From NCBI GenBank assembly GCA_028023455.1, contig JAQFVV010000012.1, positions 15,140,364 to 15,204,363 on the forward strand: a stretch of 64,000 nucleotides of DNA, read 5' to 3'. This DNA comes from Epiperipatus broadwayi (lineage: Eukaryota; Onychophora; Udeonychophora; Euonychophora; Peripatidae). Position 1 is the stretch's first letter; every line of letters begins with the position of its first letter. This document shows, piece after piece, positions 46,066 to 58,984 of this stretch. The notes under the pieces are model-generated. The model saw nothing but the letters and a program-made list of their open reading frames with translations. It searched no databases and was not told the DNA's origin. Position numbers and translations under genes: made by a program.

Positions 46066-46315
46066 TAGTGCCACCCTAGGTGCAGTGCTCTCAGATCCAA
46101 GGCTCCTCACTGATGAAGGCCACAAGCCAGAAACTAGTCTGGGGATATTGGATGAGTAGGCACTAGATAGGGATTTTATGCACAAGCCTTCTGACATCCA
46201 TTGATTACTCTGATTGGCACAGGGTGGCACTACTGTATGGAGAGAATTTTGCCTTGTTTAATAACAATTATGTGCTAGTATGAGATAGTGATCATGTGAT
46301 GTTTAGTGGTTTAAT
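46066..46315 (+). repeat. Interspersed repeat R1, copy 2 (with hammerhead), inserted in PLE-D
   Basis: About 250 bp interrupt PLE-D between FLDI-like and VLVTR coding. Possible flanking duplication: ATATAAGAAT on the left, ATCTAAGAAT on the right. AGTAGTGCCACCCT (left) is inverted at AGGGTGGCACTACT (about 46221). The right end TGATCATGTGATGTTTAGT is the inverse of the left end of copy 1. Confidence 0.65.
46095..46153 (+). ncRNA. Type I hammerhead ribozyme fold in R1
   Basis: Stem I outer strand ATCCAA (46095-46100) pairs with TTGGAT (46148-46153). The inner strand TCCTCA (46104-46109) pairs with TGGGGA (46140-46145, one G-U). The core CTGATGA is complete (46110-46116). Stem II is GGC/GCC (46118-46120 with 46126-46128) with loop CACAA and an A-A mismatch below it. 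GAAA is at 46130-46133. Stem III is one pair C-[TA]-G (46134-46137), then TC, with cleavage expected after 46139. Stem I has the internal loop usual in active hammerheads. The weak stems II and III suggest poor activity alone, perhaps better as a dimer. Confidence 0.7.
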
Positions 46316-47819
46316 ATCTAAGAATCCCAACTTTTGATCTCATTCCAATTCCATTGTGAATTCAATTGAAGAAGATATATATCCAGAATGACTGTAATTG
46401 CACTGCACCAGGTGACCATTCCGCAAATGTATCATCAGCATAGCAAAACCACATGAAAATGTTGCTGGAGCAAGGGTAACAGTGGTGATCCCATGGCTAT
46501 ACCTTGATTTTGTTGGAAAAATTCTGAATTATATTAAAAATACATTGTTATGCAGAACATTAATAATTCCATTATACTATCAATAGGTGGAGTTGTTCTA
46601 GTTTGTAGACTATTATCATCATATAATCTTTTCCTGACAATAGACAAGGCCTCATCACATGGTGCATTTGTAAATAGACTTTCCATGTCAAAGTTTACTA
46701 ATATGTCAGTTCTTTTCATTTTTATGTCCTTGACTAATTCTCAAAGTGCTTAGAATCCCTGATGAAGGATTGTGTTCTGCATGCCAATGGGCTAAGAACT
46801 TTGAGGAGTAATCTCAACAAATTCTGACATGGTGAATTTCAAGAACTAGCAATAGGCCTTACTGGAACATCGTCTTTATGGATTTTAAGTAATCCATACA
46901 GGTAAAAAATGTTGCTGAAATACAAAGTTAATTTCCTTTTTTCTGAATCACTGAAATACATGTGATACTTCTGGAGAAATGCTTGCAATTTTACCTCTAC
47001 ATTTGGAATTGGATTTTTTGTTACCTTTTTGTATTGGCCTGCTGTGAGAAGACCTTGTATTTTGTTGTCATAATCAGTTTTACTGAAGTATATTTCTCAG
47101 TAGGAAGAATTATTATAGATGTATCCTGTTTGAGAGATTTAATAGCTTTCTTCTCATCACATGAAATGTTTGATTTCTGTTTCTGCACTTGATATCGTTC
47201 AAGGGTTCTTTTAATTCTCCAGCATAACTCTGCTGCTTCTTCCAGAGGCAATTTTTGGATAATTTCTTCCGTGGCTGCCATTATATCCAATAATGGGACA
47301 ATAGATGGAATTATGGCAAAGTTCAAACCTTTTCCAAGAACAAATAATTCAGCATCAGTAAGGTATTTAGAACTAAGATTTTTCAATGATGAAGTTGATA
47401 GACTAGTAGTATGACTTTTGACTTGCCCATGTACATTTATAAGCTTCCTCTTCTGATATTCTTTTATTCTTCCATATAATTTACAATATGATCCTTTCAT
47501 TGCTAGACAAATGTTTGAGAAATCATCTGTAAGTTTATTTTTTCGAAAACATTCCCCGTTTCTAATGGAATCAAGGTTTGATACTTGGAAAACCATTGAA
47601 CATTTATTCTTCTTTCAATAAGGCCTCATTTGCTCTCTGAATAATATTCTCAGCCCTCTTGGAGAAAATAGGAGGTTTTAACTGCAAAACCTTAGGAATA
47701 ATCATTCCAATTTACATTTACATAAAAAAATTAAATGATTTCTATATTAGCCAGTTTAAAACATAAATTTTCATAATGTCTAAATTTCGACGTAGCATTG
47801 GGTCAATACTGAGTACCTA

Positions 47820-47975
47820 GTATTATCCGAAGGTTTGTGATGATGATATATTAGATATGATAATATGCGGGACTATTTCCATCATTTATCGGTAAATGGT
47901 GAATGTAGAGAATATTTTAAACTTTATTCCAACTTTTCAAATATAAATAACTTGTTAGTAATAACATACAAAGTT
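47820..47975 (-). repeat. PLE-D terminal segment, 5' of left copy
   Basis: The reverse strand matches 49018-49130: ACTAACAAGTT, AATAAAGTTTAAAAT and CATTTAC, with gaps. Confidence 0.65.
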
Positions 47976-47989
47976 TAGTAATATAATAT

Positions 47990-48815
47990 TAGTCTACAAA
48001 CTAGAACAACTCTATCTATTGATAGTATAATAAAATTATTAACGTTCTGTATAACAACAATGTACTTTCAATATAACTCAGAATTCTTCCCGCAAAATCA
48101 AGGGATGGCTATGTAATCACCACTGTCACCCTTACTGAGCAACATTTATATGGAATAACTTGAAACCACAGCCATAAATACTACTCCATGTCCACCTAAA
48201 ATGTTGTTTCGCTATGTTGATACATGGCCGCATGGTGAGGCGCAATTACAATCATTCTGGATACATATCAATAACATATCAACTTCAATTAAATTCACAA
48301 TAGAATTAGAATGAGAACAAAACTTGGCATTCTTAGATATTCTTGTGACAACCACACCTTCAGGGCCAAGTAAAAACAACAGTGTATAGGAAATTAACAC
48401 ACACTGGCAAGTACTTGGCATATAGATCCAATCATATCAGAAACATTAAACGTGGAATTATATTATCACTATGGAACAGAGCAAAGGAAGACCTCCTGAA
48501 CAGCAATTGAAAGAACATAAATTAATGGTTAAAAGAGAAAAAAAAAACCAAATATTTCTACAGTAGCAGATCATGTATGTATTAATGACCATATGTTTAA
48601 TTGGGAAAATACAAAAAAATTGGATAGAGAGCAAAAGGGGCAATGAAGAAAATTCAAGAAAGCTGCTCCATATGATAATGGCAAATAATCCTATAAGTCA
48701 ACCTAGTGTGGCAATACATAATGTATGGAAGCCTCTAATTAACCTTGTTCTTAGAAAAAAAAAAAAAAAAAAGACACAGGAGGATTTGAACCAACTCTCA
48801 TATATAAATATATGA
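47990..48815 (+). pseudogene. PLE-D right copy, 5'-truncated and internally deleted
   Basis: The plus-strand translation, broken by stops, reads SIDSIIKLL, QNQGMAM then SPLSPLLSNIYME (RT), FRYVDTWPHG (catalytic box with YVD and the second Asp lost), SIKFTIELE, LAFLDILVTT and THTGKYLAYRSNHI. It then jumps to WLKEKKK...STVADHVCINDH (GIY-YIG region) with the part between deleted. It lies head to head with the left copy; the 5' ends meet near 47980. Decay and deletion make it inactive. Confidence 0.8.
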
Positions 48816-48841
48816 AATTTCTACTATTTGTTGCTTTTGAC

Positions 48842-48922
48842 AGAATAGTTCAATTGGTTAGAGCATTTGCTTAAATTCGATATTGGAGAATCTAAAGATG
48901 CAAGTTTGACTTCTATGTGAAT
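48842..48922 (+). tRNA. tRNA-derived sequence (pseudo-tRNA or SINE head)
   Basis: TAGTTCAATTGGTTAGAGC fits a tRNA D-arm with the pol III A box. GCAAGTTTGACTTC, 40-odd bases on, fits a T-arm/B box with changes. The anticodon region is too long and unpaired for a working tRNA. A T-arm-like GGTTCAAATCCTCC also lies on the minus strand at about 48783-48796, beside an A run. Confidence 0.4.
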
Positions 48923-49017
48923 ATTATCACTGGTCAGGCCAGCAATATCTGAAAAAGAGTCGAGAATAATACTATTTGAAACATTGTTAATTCCTAACCT
49001 ATGCTGTCTATTCGTAT

Positions 49018-49130
49018 GTTATTACTAACAAGTTGTTTGAATATGAAAAGTTTAAATAAAGTTTAAAATTTTCTATACATTCAACATTTACTGAGAGATG
49101 ATGGAAATAAGCCAACATCACAAACTTTCA
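49018..49130 (+). repeat. PLE-D terminal segment, 3' of right copy
   Basis: Matches the reverse of 47820-47975, suggesting pseudo-LTR-like ends. Confidence 0.65.
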
Positions 49131-50271
49131 GGCAAATAGCATCAATGAAGGTAGCTTTTTCCTATATTATAAATACATAAAACCAAGATTTTAGGGTTTT
49201 ATCTTTTTAAAATAAAATTAAACTTAAAAGAGCATTAATGAAACAGTAAAATATATACTTCATTAACATAGCTTGATTTCTATAACTAAGTGGAAAAATG
49301 AAACCTGGCCATGTTTGTCAATTACATTTTTTAAAAAATCTTGCAGTAATTTGATCTGCTTTGTTTTAATTAGGATAAATTCTCTTTAACAAGAACCATT
49401 ATATGTTATTCTCTCTAAGTCAGATTTTATCTTTTAAGTATAAAAATTCTTGCTAAATAATAGTACCAACCATAAATATGTGTATTAAATTGAAACAATG
49501 AAAATTTTTCATGGTGTAAATTATAATTGTTCTGCCACTATGTGTAATATAAAAAAAATCAAATTCTTTGCAAGAAATAAACTTCCTAGATCTGATTATC
49601 ATATCAACAAAATGACTATATCTTACAATGATACCACACACACAAATAATTCAGTATTAATAATGTAGCTATTTTATATAACAAAATCTATTGTAATGAG
49701 GCCAATTAACAATATAATAAACAAGAATAATTGGTGTAAATGAAAATAAATATTGTTTGTCCCTTTATTTGAGTCAGACATATATTCATATAGAAATAAT
49801 AATATACATTTTTATTCCTTTCTTATAATTCATCGTATTAATTTGGTGATTATAAACAATTTAATTATTTTGAAATTATAACTAATTAATAATTAATTAT
49901 AAAAAAGAATAAAAAACTTGTAATCTGTTTAATTTATTTCAGCTACTGCTTAATAATAAGTTTTAAATTCTTTTATCATAGCATTTAATTATTTTTATAA
50001 CAGTTTTAATGTTTAAAAATAAATAAATATTAAATCAGACATTTAAAAAAATATTATTGCTTTTCTCTTTACCTTCCCTTATTTCAAAAACAAGAATAAA
50101 ATTGAAATACCAGTTTTGCTATATTTTTATAATTCATAATAGGAAATATTATAAAACATTTTATTTATTATATGTATAACTATGTATAACTTCGAAATTA
50201 AAAGAATCATTATTAAAAGTTACAACAAAATAGACTACAGAAATAATTAGAATATAAATTTATCATCTCAC
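49131..50271. other. Intron-like AT-rich sequence downstream of the host exon
   Basis: No further exon recognised on the minus strand. Confidence 0.45.
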
Positions 50272-51351
50272 CTTAGGAGCAAATGCATGGTGTCCAGATA
50301 AATGAGGATATTTTGAATTAGGGGACTTTGTATCAGATTTGCTACTGTTGCCATTACTTTTATTTTCCTTTATTGTTGTCACTGGATTTTCATTTGTTTT
50401 AGCAAGTGTCCTTTCACTATTATCTTCAGATTTACAATCTAGTGGATTATCACTTTCAGCTATTTTTTTTGCAGATGGTTCATTTTCTACATTTTCAGAA
50501 GCTGGCCTTTTGCCATTTATTTTGTTCTCTATGGCTATTATTTCAACTTCATTATTCTCAGTCGTAGAATGGGACACTTTTTTTTCTGGTACAACTTCTT
50601 GATGTTCTGCATGTCTTCCAGAAACTTTAATAACAACAAATTTTTTAATGTCTTTTGTATTTACTGAAGCCGAATCATCAGAACTAAATTTGTTAATTCG
50701 TGCAGAATTTGGACTATTTTGTAAAGATTGATTAGCAGATAAAACTGGAGAATTAAAAGCACTTCCAACTTCAGAAGAAGTGTCTGTACTTTCACTACTA
50801 GGGGCAGGAGATACTTCAAACTTAGTTTGAATTGTTAAGGGCTTAGTTAATTCAGCTGATACAGAAGCAGCTGATATTGTAGGCTTTTTATTACAATCAA
50901 ATTTTTTATTACTTCTACTATCTGAAATACTTAAATTGCTACTAGAATTCGAATTAACACCATTTTCTACAAGTACTTTAGACTTTTCAGGCTCATCAGT
51001 ACTTGGAAGACAATCATCAGCACTCAAATATTCAGATTCACTATCGATATCACTATGACTATAATCATCAAGGTCTTCATCCTCTTCTTCCTGACCTTCC
51101 ATTAATGGACTTTTGGCATAGTTGTGAGTATCAAGTGCTGCAGGAAGCTTATGAAAATAAGCAGAGGTCCGATGCCTTAGTCTTGTCCGACCAGGAGGCG
51201 TTCCAGAACTAGAAGGCCCATTTTGAATAGGCTGACTTTCTGGTTCTTTAGAAGACGGAGGAGGGGGTGGTACTTCTTGTTTTGTTCGATTTTTTCTTAC
51301 AGCTGCCATATATTGTGCTTTATCTTGAGAAGTTAGATCTGGATGTGTCAT
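50272..51351 (-). CDS. Large internal exon of an unidentified host gene
   Basis: This is the only long open frame here that is not from a transposon. It has 360 codons, exactly in phase 0 at both ends. The upstream boundary TTGTGCAG/ATGACAC looks like a splice acceptor, with an in-frame TAG just upstream; the end AAG/GTGAGA is a good donor. The protein is mostly disordered: a Pro run (residues 28-32), a basic stretch RTRLRHRTS (55-63), an acidic stretch (88-108) and a long Ser/Asn/Glu-rich remainder with KRPASENVENEPSAKK, possibly a nuclear-localisation-type motif. No known domain is seen. The N-terminal block MTHPDLTSQDKAQYMAAVRK looks conserved-type and would be the best search query. Partner exons are not identified with certainty; see 58426-58448. 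The ATG may be internal. Confidence 0.75.
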
Positions 51352-52939
51352 CTGCACAAGCTATTTATATATTTAAGAAAAAAAATAATGAATTGAGCAG
51401 TTAATAAAATATTTCTAAAAATGTTCTCAATTATTAAATATTAATTCATATATATATATATATATATTTATAAAAGAAATATAAACAGTAATTTGTATAC
51501 AATCAAGAAAACACACATACTAATGAATATAATAAGACAATGTATATAAAAATACTTTCATTGATAGGAATTTAATTTCAATTAAAAATATTTATTTAAA
51601 GATGAGAAATTCAAAATTAAATTTAATATACATAAAAAAAATTCATATTTTGCTAAGATTTAAAATATCACCACTACACATTTTATGATAAACAACTCTA
51701 CTTTAAAATCCAGTGAATTTTGAAAGCTTCTTTATTATAAATTATGTTAATAAAAAAATAAAAGGCATAATATAAAAACAATCTCCATGAATCATTAACA
51801 ATTGTCAGTAAACAACAGCACCTTAATATAATTGTTTATGTTTATCATTGATTATTAGAAGCCATACAGAAATGAGCACGGTCATCCTAATACCAGAAAA
51901 AAAAGAAGAGACAAACAAGCAAAAAATTAACTATGAAGACTACTGAAAACAACCTAAAAAACACAAATGTATAAACATCTATCACACATTTGTTCTTTAG
52001 TGTACTTATTTGATATTTTGCAGTGTTGCTTTAAAACCTTTTCTGCAGCATACTTTTATTTCTGAAAGAATTCAATACTTTTGCATTGCATTTTATTTTT
52101 TAGCCAAATTTTTCCAGCAAAAATAATAAATGTTCCACCTCTTTAATATTCTTAAAGTTTTAATTTATAAATTTTATTCTAAATATATAACTTTTAATAT
52201 TGTGAAATAATACATTTTTTGGGGTAATAATTAGTTTATCATGTCTCTTCAGATAATTTTTGACAAATTAATCTACTTAAATACAAAACTTGTCATTATT
52301 TGTGGTTTAAAGAATTAATCATTCATATAATTAGGGACTGCAATTCAAGACAGAATCCCAATCAAAATCAGAATTGTAGACTGATATTTAACCTTAGAAA
52401 AAAAACTATAAATTACAGTATTTTTAAATTTAAAAATTACCATATTTATAATTATTATTATGATTATTGTATTTTATGCAAAATATCATAATAACCAAAA
52501 CAATAATATATTAATTACAAAATTCATTGAGCTTAATAGAAAATATTCATATGTTAAGAGTTGGAATTAATAAAGGAAAAAAATTCTCTTTATAAATAAC
52601 AATTCTTTTTCCAGAATTCCATAAGAAATCAGAATTTTTGTAAACTTTAAATTTTATATTTATCTTTTTTTAAAAAAAAAAATTCAACAAAAAATTGAAC
52701 TAATTATTAAATTTATATTTTTTTAAAAATGATAACATTATTTTTAATTATTATGTTAAAATAATTATTAATTTCTTATGAAATTCTGAAGAAATTTATT
52801 TTCCAGACCCAACAGTAAAACCAGCTGGATTTGACCTTCCTAGATATTACTGAAGTCTCATCAACAGATTCAGGATAACCCATGACTGCTTAATCAATGG
52901 AATTTGATAGCCGTTGACTTATGAACATGTAGTCAAATA
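51352..52939. other. Intron-like AT-rich sequence
   Basis: Includes a (TA)n tract near 51450-51466. No gene or repeat pair found. Confidence 0.45.
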
Positions 52940-53063
52940 CAGGCAGTCCCCTAGTTACGAACTTAATTGGTTCCTAACATGTATTTGGAAATTGAAATTG
53001 TTTGAAAGTAGAAGTATGTAAAAAAAACATCAAAAAGGGTTTTCAAAATACAGTATTTATTTT

Positions 53064-53832
53064 TTATTGATTATTATCTGGAATTTTGTTTACAAATTTA
53101 TCAAGAGTTAATTGAAATGTATTCTTTTTCTTCTCTTGATAAAGAATTCTGCAACATTCTGTGTCTTTTCCTATTGACCTTCGTACATGAGATATATGCT
53201 CTCCCTTGGGATCACATTCTTCCATGATGGCCAAAAATTTGTCAAGATGCATAAAGGCTTTATTCATATTCTTAATTGTCAAACTCTTAACAATAAGTTC
53301 ATTATCTGATTCTTCTTCATTTTGTATTTCATTCATCTATTGTAGTTTAATCAAGTCTTCATTTGACAGAGGTTCTGAGTGAGATTGCATTAACTCATCA
53401 ATATCTTCATCAGTGATATTGCTTGCTACAAATTCAACAGCAGTCTTCTTTTAATTCTTTCTTCCAATCTTCATACACACTAAGAGCCCTAGCTTGAATA
53501 ATTGATAAACTCACTGGGATGCCTTTTTGATGTTGATCTTCAATCCATAAAGCTAAAGATTTCCCCATTTCATCCATTAATCTACCATGTTTTTTTGAAA
53601 CAATCTTTGAAGAAATATTTCCAAAATTTTTAACATATTCCTTAATTTTGTTTTTCACAATTGTATATATTGTTGATCTGTTTAAATTACATGAACATGT
53701 GATTAAAGCAAAAGATTCACCATTTTCAAAACATCTAATTATATCCATTTTTGTCTCAACCGTTTGGGATTTATGAGACCTTGATTTATTTTTGGTTGTA
53801 TCAACACTGCCATTGTTTTGTTTCTCACTCAT
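53064..53832 (-). pseudogene. Tigger transposase, DNA-binding part joined to C-terminus
   Basis: The frame 53434-53832 (132 codons) holds a CENP-B/pogo-type helix-turn-helix pair: ETKMDIIRCFENGESFA, NLNRSTIYTIVKNK and MGKSLALWIEDQHQKGIPVS. Then, in a shifted frame, comes VEFVASNITDEDIDELMQ, and 53064-53336 holds the C-terminal tail, QEKKKNTFQLTLDKFVN. The entire DDE catalytic core of about 250-300 residues is missing; the normal length is about 450-550. The product, if any, could bind the ends but not cut. The deletion junction lies near 53450. A TAG (IKLQ-stop-MNEIQ) also interrupts it. Confidence 0.85.
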
Positions 53833-53889
53833 GTTTTTAATTAATAAGAATGAAAAAAATTTATCAAAATAGAAATATATACAGTGTAT

Positions 53890-55984
53890 TGTGCCGGTCG
53901 AATGATGTATATTGGTTTAACCCAGTTCGAATACTAGGCGAAAGTACCTCGAGGACACTCATACATGAGATATAAAAATCAAGAATACTATGGCCTCTGC
54001 CCTATTTGTCTATTTTCGAATCTAACCACGAACCAGAACATATCCGAGACACACACAAATTATTTTATAACCCTGGCCCACAGCTTAGCATCAGGGAGAG
54101 ACAATGGACTAGAATATTTAAGGAACTAAAACAAGTTAAATGTGCACATAATACAATAATGAGTTAAGTGTTTGTGCATGCCTGGATCATCGGACAATTA
54201 ACACAAAAGGTTAAGCTAATAAAAGGTTGAAATAAACATTATTGACTAAAGCTTTTGGTTTAAATAAGGTACTTTAATAAATGTAGTTTAAAATATTATA
54301 AATGTTTTAAATATCTCCGCTAATCCCCGATTAATTAATGATGAATAATTTGACAATGAGGTGGTGGCCATTACGTAATATTTTGCGGTCTAAGTATTAC
54401 TTTTCCAATTTAAATAAAGTTATCAACTCGTATCCCCTCGATAAAGCCAAAGTGAAATAATATTGCATGAAGCATTCTAGTAGCTTTAATTTTAAAATAT
54501 TTAAAGATTTCTATAAATAACTAATATTTAACTGTGGGACTAAATTCGAACAAAGTGAGCGTTATTGAGGAGATCAAGTTGGCAAACAACAGGAAACTTA
54601 ACTAGTATTTATTACAGATATTATTTTAAATTGGAAATATTTTCAAATGAAAAATAATTTACACCACAATGAAACAAGAAAATATTTATATAACAAATTA
54701 AAATGAGGAATAGCAAAGGGGAAAAATTTAAGCATAAAATAGATGATCAAGTTAAAATATAAATCTAATAAGGGAAAAACAGTTACATTATGAATATATA
54801 ATAAAGTTATGAAACATTTAAAGAAAGGTATTTATAGTAAAAGGAAAAGTAATAGTTCATGAGGAGATCATTGAAAGTTACCAGTCTTTGTTCCTTTGGT
54901 CCAGTTCCCTCGATGTCCTTGGCTTGATTACGTACGTAGAGTTATTTGTCCGGACAAAGAGATTTGAAATATGAAGCATTTTTACACTAAGGGCGCACAT
55001 ACAGCTCACAATTCGGTTTTACTATTGATTTGACACATTATGGCATTTTGATGGATTAGGACCCCGACGGCAGGCAAAGCTGATGGGCCTAGCCGCCGTA
55101 CATGGTCATGGCTACCAAATTAATAGAACTTTTAAAAGGTCGCATGTTGAAATCAGAACAGGAATTTTCCGCAAAACTAGGACACAGTGGTTTTTAGCAT
55201 TTATTTTCAGTGCAATCTGGGAGCTGAATCACTTAAAGCACAAAATAGCGAATCATCAAAGCACAGGATCTGAATAAATCTTCAAGCACATAATCAGAAT
55301 GATTTAGAGGACAAAATCTGACTGATTTTAAAAACAAAATCTAAATAATCACGTCTTTTGTTCTCCCCACCTTTTATACTTTTCTATTGTTTTGCGTATA
55401 ATTTTAGATCTTGATAAGCCCCCTATGCTCCTTTGTTTCGAAGTAACTTTTTGCTAAAAATAAACTTTAATTTCTTATTATCAAATTCTGCTTTTAATTT
55501 CGAATTTGATTTAATTAAAAAGGCCATCTTTAATTTGCCTTGAATGGAATAGTAATTGAAAAAAATGCCATTACTTCAGGAATGCTGGCAGGCTTAACTT
55601 AAAATAAAATCATATGCCATATTTTTAACAAAATTAAAAGAAAAATATTTTATTATTTCTTTTAATAAAATAACATTTTAGTTCAACAGAATTTTGCATT
55701 TAATCATATATATATGCTTCCGTATATATATGTTTCATTAATCAATTTTTGAAAAAAAAATTTTAATAACAATTTAATCTTAATCAGAATTTATTTTAAA
55801 AGAAATATTTGAAAGGAAATAGCTAATTTAATAAACGTTAAATATACAGAATGAAACATGTTAATTTTATATTTAATGCAAAACCCTGTTAATACTTGGA
55901 TATAAACTTAACCCAGGTTTACAATATCAGTAAGTTTATAGAAGGCTATGAAGCATGGATCGGACTTCCGGATCCATTGCGTCA
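53890..55984. repeat. Putative solo LTR inside Tigger, 2.1 kb
   Basis: The segment starts TGTGCCGGTC and ends GCGTCA, is flanked by GTAT on both sides (53886-53889, 55985-55988), is richer in G+C and splits the Tigger 5' region. Its CCTTTTATACTTTTC region resembles CCTTTTATACTCTTC in the Gypsy-1 LTR. The short duplication and absence of a second copy leave this tentative. The 64-codon frame at 55083-55277 is probably chance. Confidence 0.45.
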
Positions 55985-56711
55985 GTATATGTAACATAAT
56001 TGTGCACACGCTATTTTTAAAAACAAGACAATCCTGTTCAAGACAGTCTGTGACGATGCTAAAAATAAAAGTAATTAATGTCAGAGAGATGGGAAGATTT
56101 ACTGTATTTTATATAAGTTCTTATTGTTCTCTAAAATATACTTTTAATTATTTTCTAAATTCCAAAGTTTATCTTTCTTTAGAAAAAATTCATTACAAAT
56201 GAATATAAATAGTTTTTTTTATCAGACACTGTAAATTTGTAGCGTTAATTACTAAATAAAATTTTTTAATAATTAAAATACAAAAATACTGTACAATTTT
56301 AAATACTCATTTCTTTCTATAGTATATAGTACTAATTATACATGAAAGTATGTTGATACATAAAGATGTAAAGTCCAAAAGCGATTATGTAATAGCAAAA
56401 TGTTTATAACTCAAGTGTTCGTAACTAGGGGACTGCCTGCATAGATTATGAAATACATAGATAATGATCATCAAATCTGGATAGAATTTCTACAGATTAA
56501 TTCAAATTTTGTTAATAAATACAAACAATGAACTATATAAGTTAATGATGTCAAATTTATGGATACAGTGGCAGAATCGATTCTATCTTCTGGATAGAAT
56601 CTTTAAAGATTCCACCAAAAAATCCATATGTTAAATAATAAAATTGATATATACTATTAAGTATTGCAATAACAATGTGTTTTGTATCATTTTATGTTTA
56701 TTGTTTAACTT

Positions 56712-56712
<1 letters not shown>

Positions 56713-56783
<71 letters not shown>

Positions 56784-56839
56784 ACAACAACAACAACAAT
56801 AACAATAACAATAATAATAATAATAATAATAATAATAAT
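56713..56839. repeat. Compound microsatellite (TAC)n-(CAA)n-(AAT)n
   Basis: About 71 bp of TAC repeats, then CAA and AAT repeats. It sits at the 3' tail of the LINE fragment, whose minus strand ends in ATT repeats. Confidence 0.95.
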
Positions 56840-56841
56840 TT

Positions 56842-58162
<1,321 letters not shown>

Positions 58163-58425
58163 TTACATTATATGAATACTGTATAAAATTATTTTGTTAT
58201 CAATACTTACTCTGCATGTATGTTAATAATGATCAATATATATAATATGATCATTAGACATCTATTTTTTTTCAGAACAGATTTACAAAATTAACAGAAA
58301 AGTACTAAATTATAAAATTACTTACATTTAAAACATTACACTTGTGATTAAAATATTTATTATTTATATTTATTAAAATTTTCAATATATATTCATATTT
58401 GCAAGCATATATATTATAATCTTAC

Positions 58426-58448
58426 CATCTGCGGCTTCGCTAGCCCAC
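58426..58448 (-). CDS. Possible 23-nt microexon upstream of the host exon
   Basis: A GC-rich 23-mer in AT-rich DNA, with TTTTTTTTAAG before it (acceptor) and GTAAGA after (donor) on the minus strand. Read so that it ends in phase 0 it gives GLAKPQM, which would join MTHPDL of the exon at 50272-51351, about 7 kb away. This is an inference from splice signals only. Confidence 0.35.
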
Positions 58449-58599
58449 CTTAAAAAAAAACCATTATTATTATATTTTATCCAAAAAATAAAATATGGCT
58501 ATTTTAAGTTCGAATTATATCAACACTATAATATTGTTTTCCATAAGACTTTATTTATTGTTTCGCAATTATTTTTAAAACACAAATCATAAATAAATA

Positions 58600-58830
58600 G
58601 ATCTGGTAAGAACATAATCCAACATGTGATAACACTAGTGATGTAATGAGTGAGAAGCCATAAACTCGAAAATTGGATGAATAGGCACTAGATAGGAATT
58701 TTATGCACAAACCTTCCTGCATCCATTGATTACCTGGCTTGTACTGGGTGGCACTACTGTATGGATAGTTTTGCCTCTGTGAAAAACAGTTTGTGTAAGC
58801 ATAAAGAATGGTGATCATATGATTTATATG
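58600..58830 (+). repeat. Interspersed repeat R1, copy 3
   Basis: Shares ATTGGATGAATAGGCACTAG, TTTTATGCACAAACCTTCC and GGTGGCACTACTGTATGG with the other copies. The hammerhead core is decayed to AATGAGTGA... with GAAAATTGGATG remaining. Confidence 0.65.
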
Positions 58831-58984
58831 TACTATGTATTTTTATAACTCAAATATTATAGTAGTGTGATTTGGATTTTGTTTATGCAGATGATGATAA
58901 TGATGACAAAGTCAGAAATAAGAATAAAATAAACATTTTACTAATAATATAAAATATAATAAGTATAGATATCTTATAAGTTAA

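Larger units (their letters stand above)
45290..47975 (-). pseudogene. PLE-D left copy: near full-length Penelope-like element
   Basis: The minus-strand pieces in order are: 47021-47596, the N-terminal PLE domain with LTDAELFVLGKGLNFA, VPLLDIMAATEE and SIIILPTEKYTS; 46534-46719, RT motif A (DILVNFDMESLFTNAP); about 46480-46510, QNQGIAMGSPL; about 46422-46445, CYADDTFA, the catalytic box; 45781-46060, VLVTRLSQGKVKTIVYRKP and THTGKYLAYTSN; and 45300-45760, the remains of a GIY-YIG nuclease (CGRKYIG in a broken frame) ending in the KFKEAAH helix. Stops and shifts interrupt it, and R1 is inserted between the RT and VLVTR parts. 5' of the protein is a segment (47820-47975) that also occurs after the plus-strand copy, consistent with the terminal repeats PLEs often carry. 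Confidence 0.85.
52940..56439 (-). mobile_element. Tigger/pogo-type DNA transposon, internally deleted
   Basis: The inverted ends are perfect over 23 bp (starting CAGGCAGTCCCCTAGTTACG; 52940-52962 and 56417-56439). TA precedes the left end; the right flank is CA, perhaps a changed TA. This TIR type is typical of Tigger elements in the pogo branch of Tc1/mariner. The inside holds a deleted transposase and a putative solo LTR. Confidence 0.9.

Noticed and set aside
46745-46775. CTGATGA at about 46751 as a second hammerhead
   Set aside because: No hairpin followed by GAAA and no stem I partner; it is antisense of PLE-D coding.
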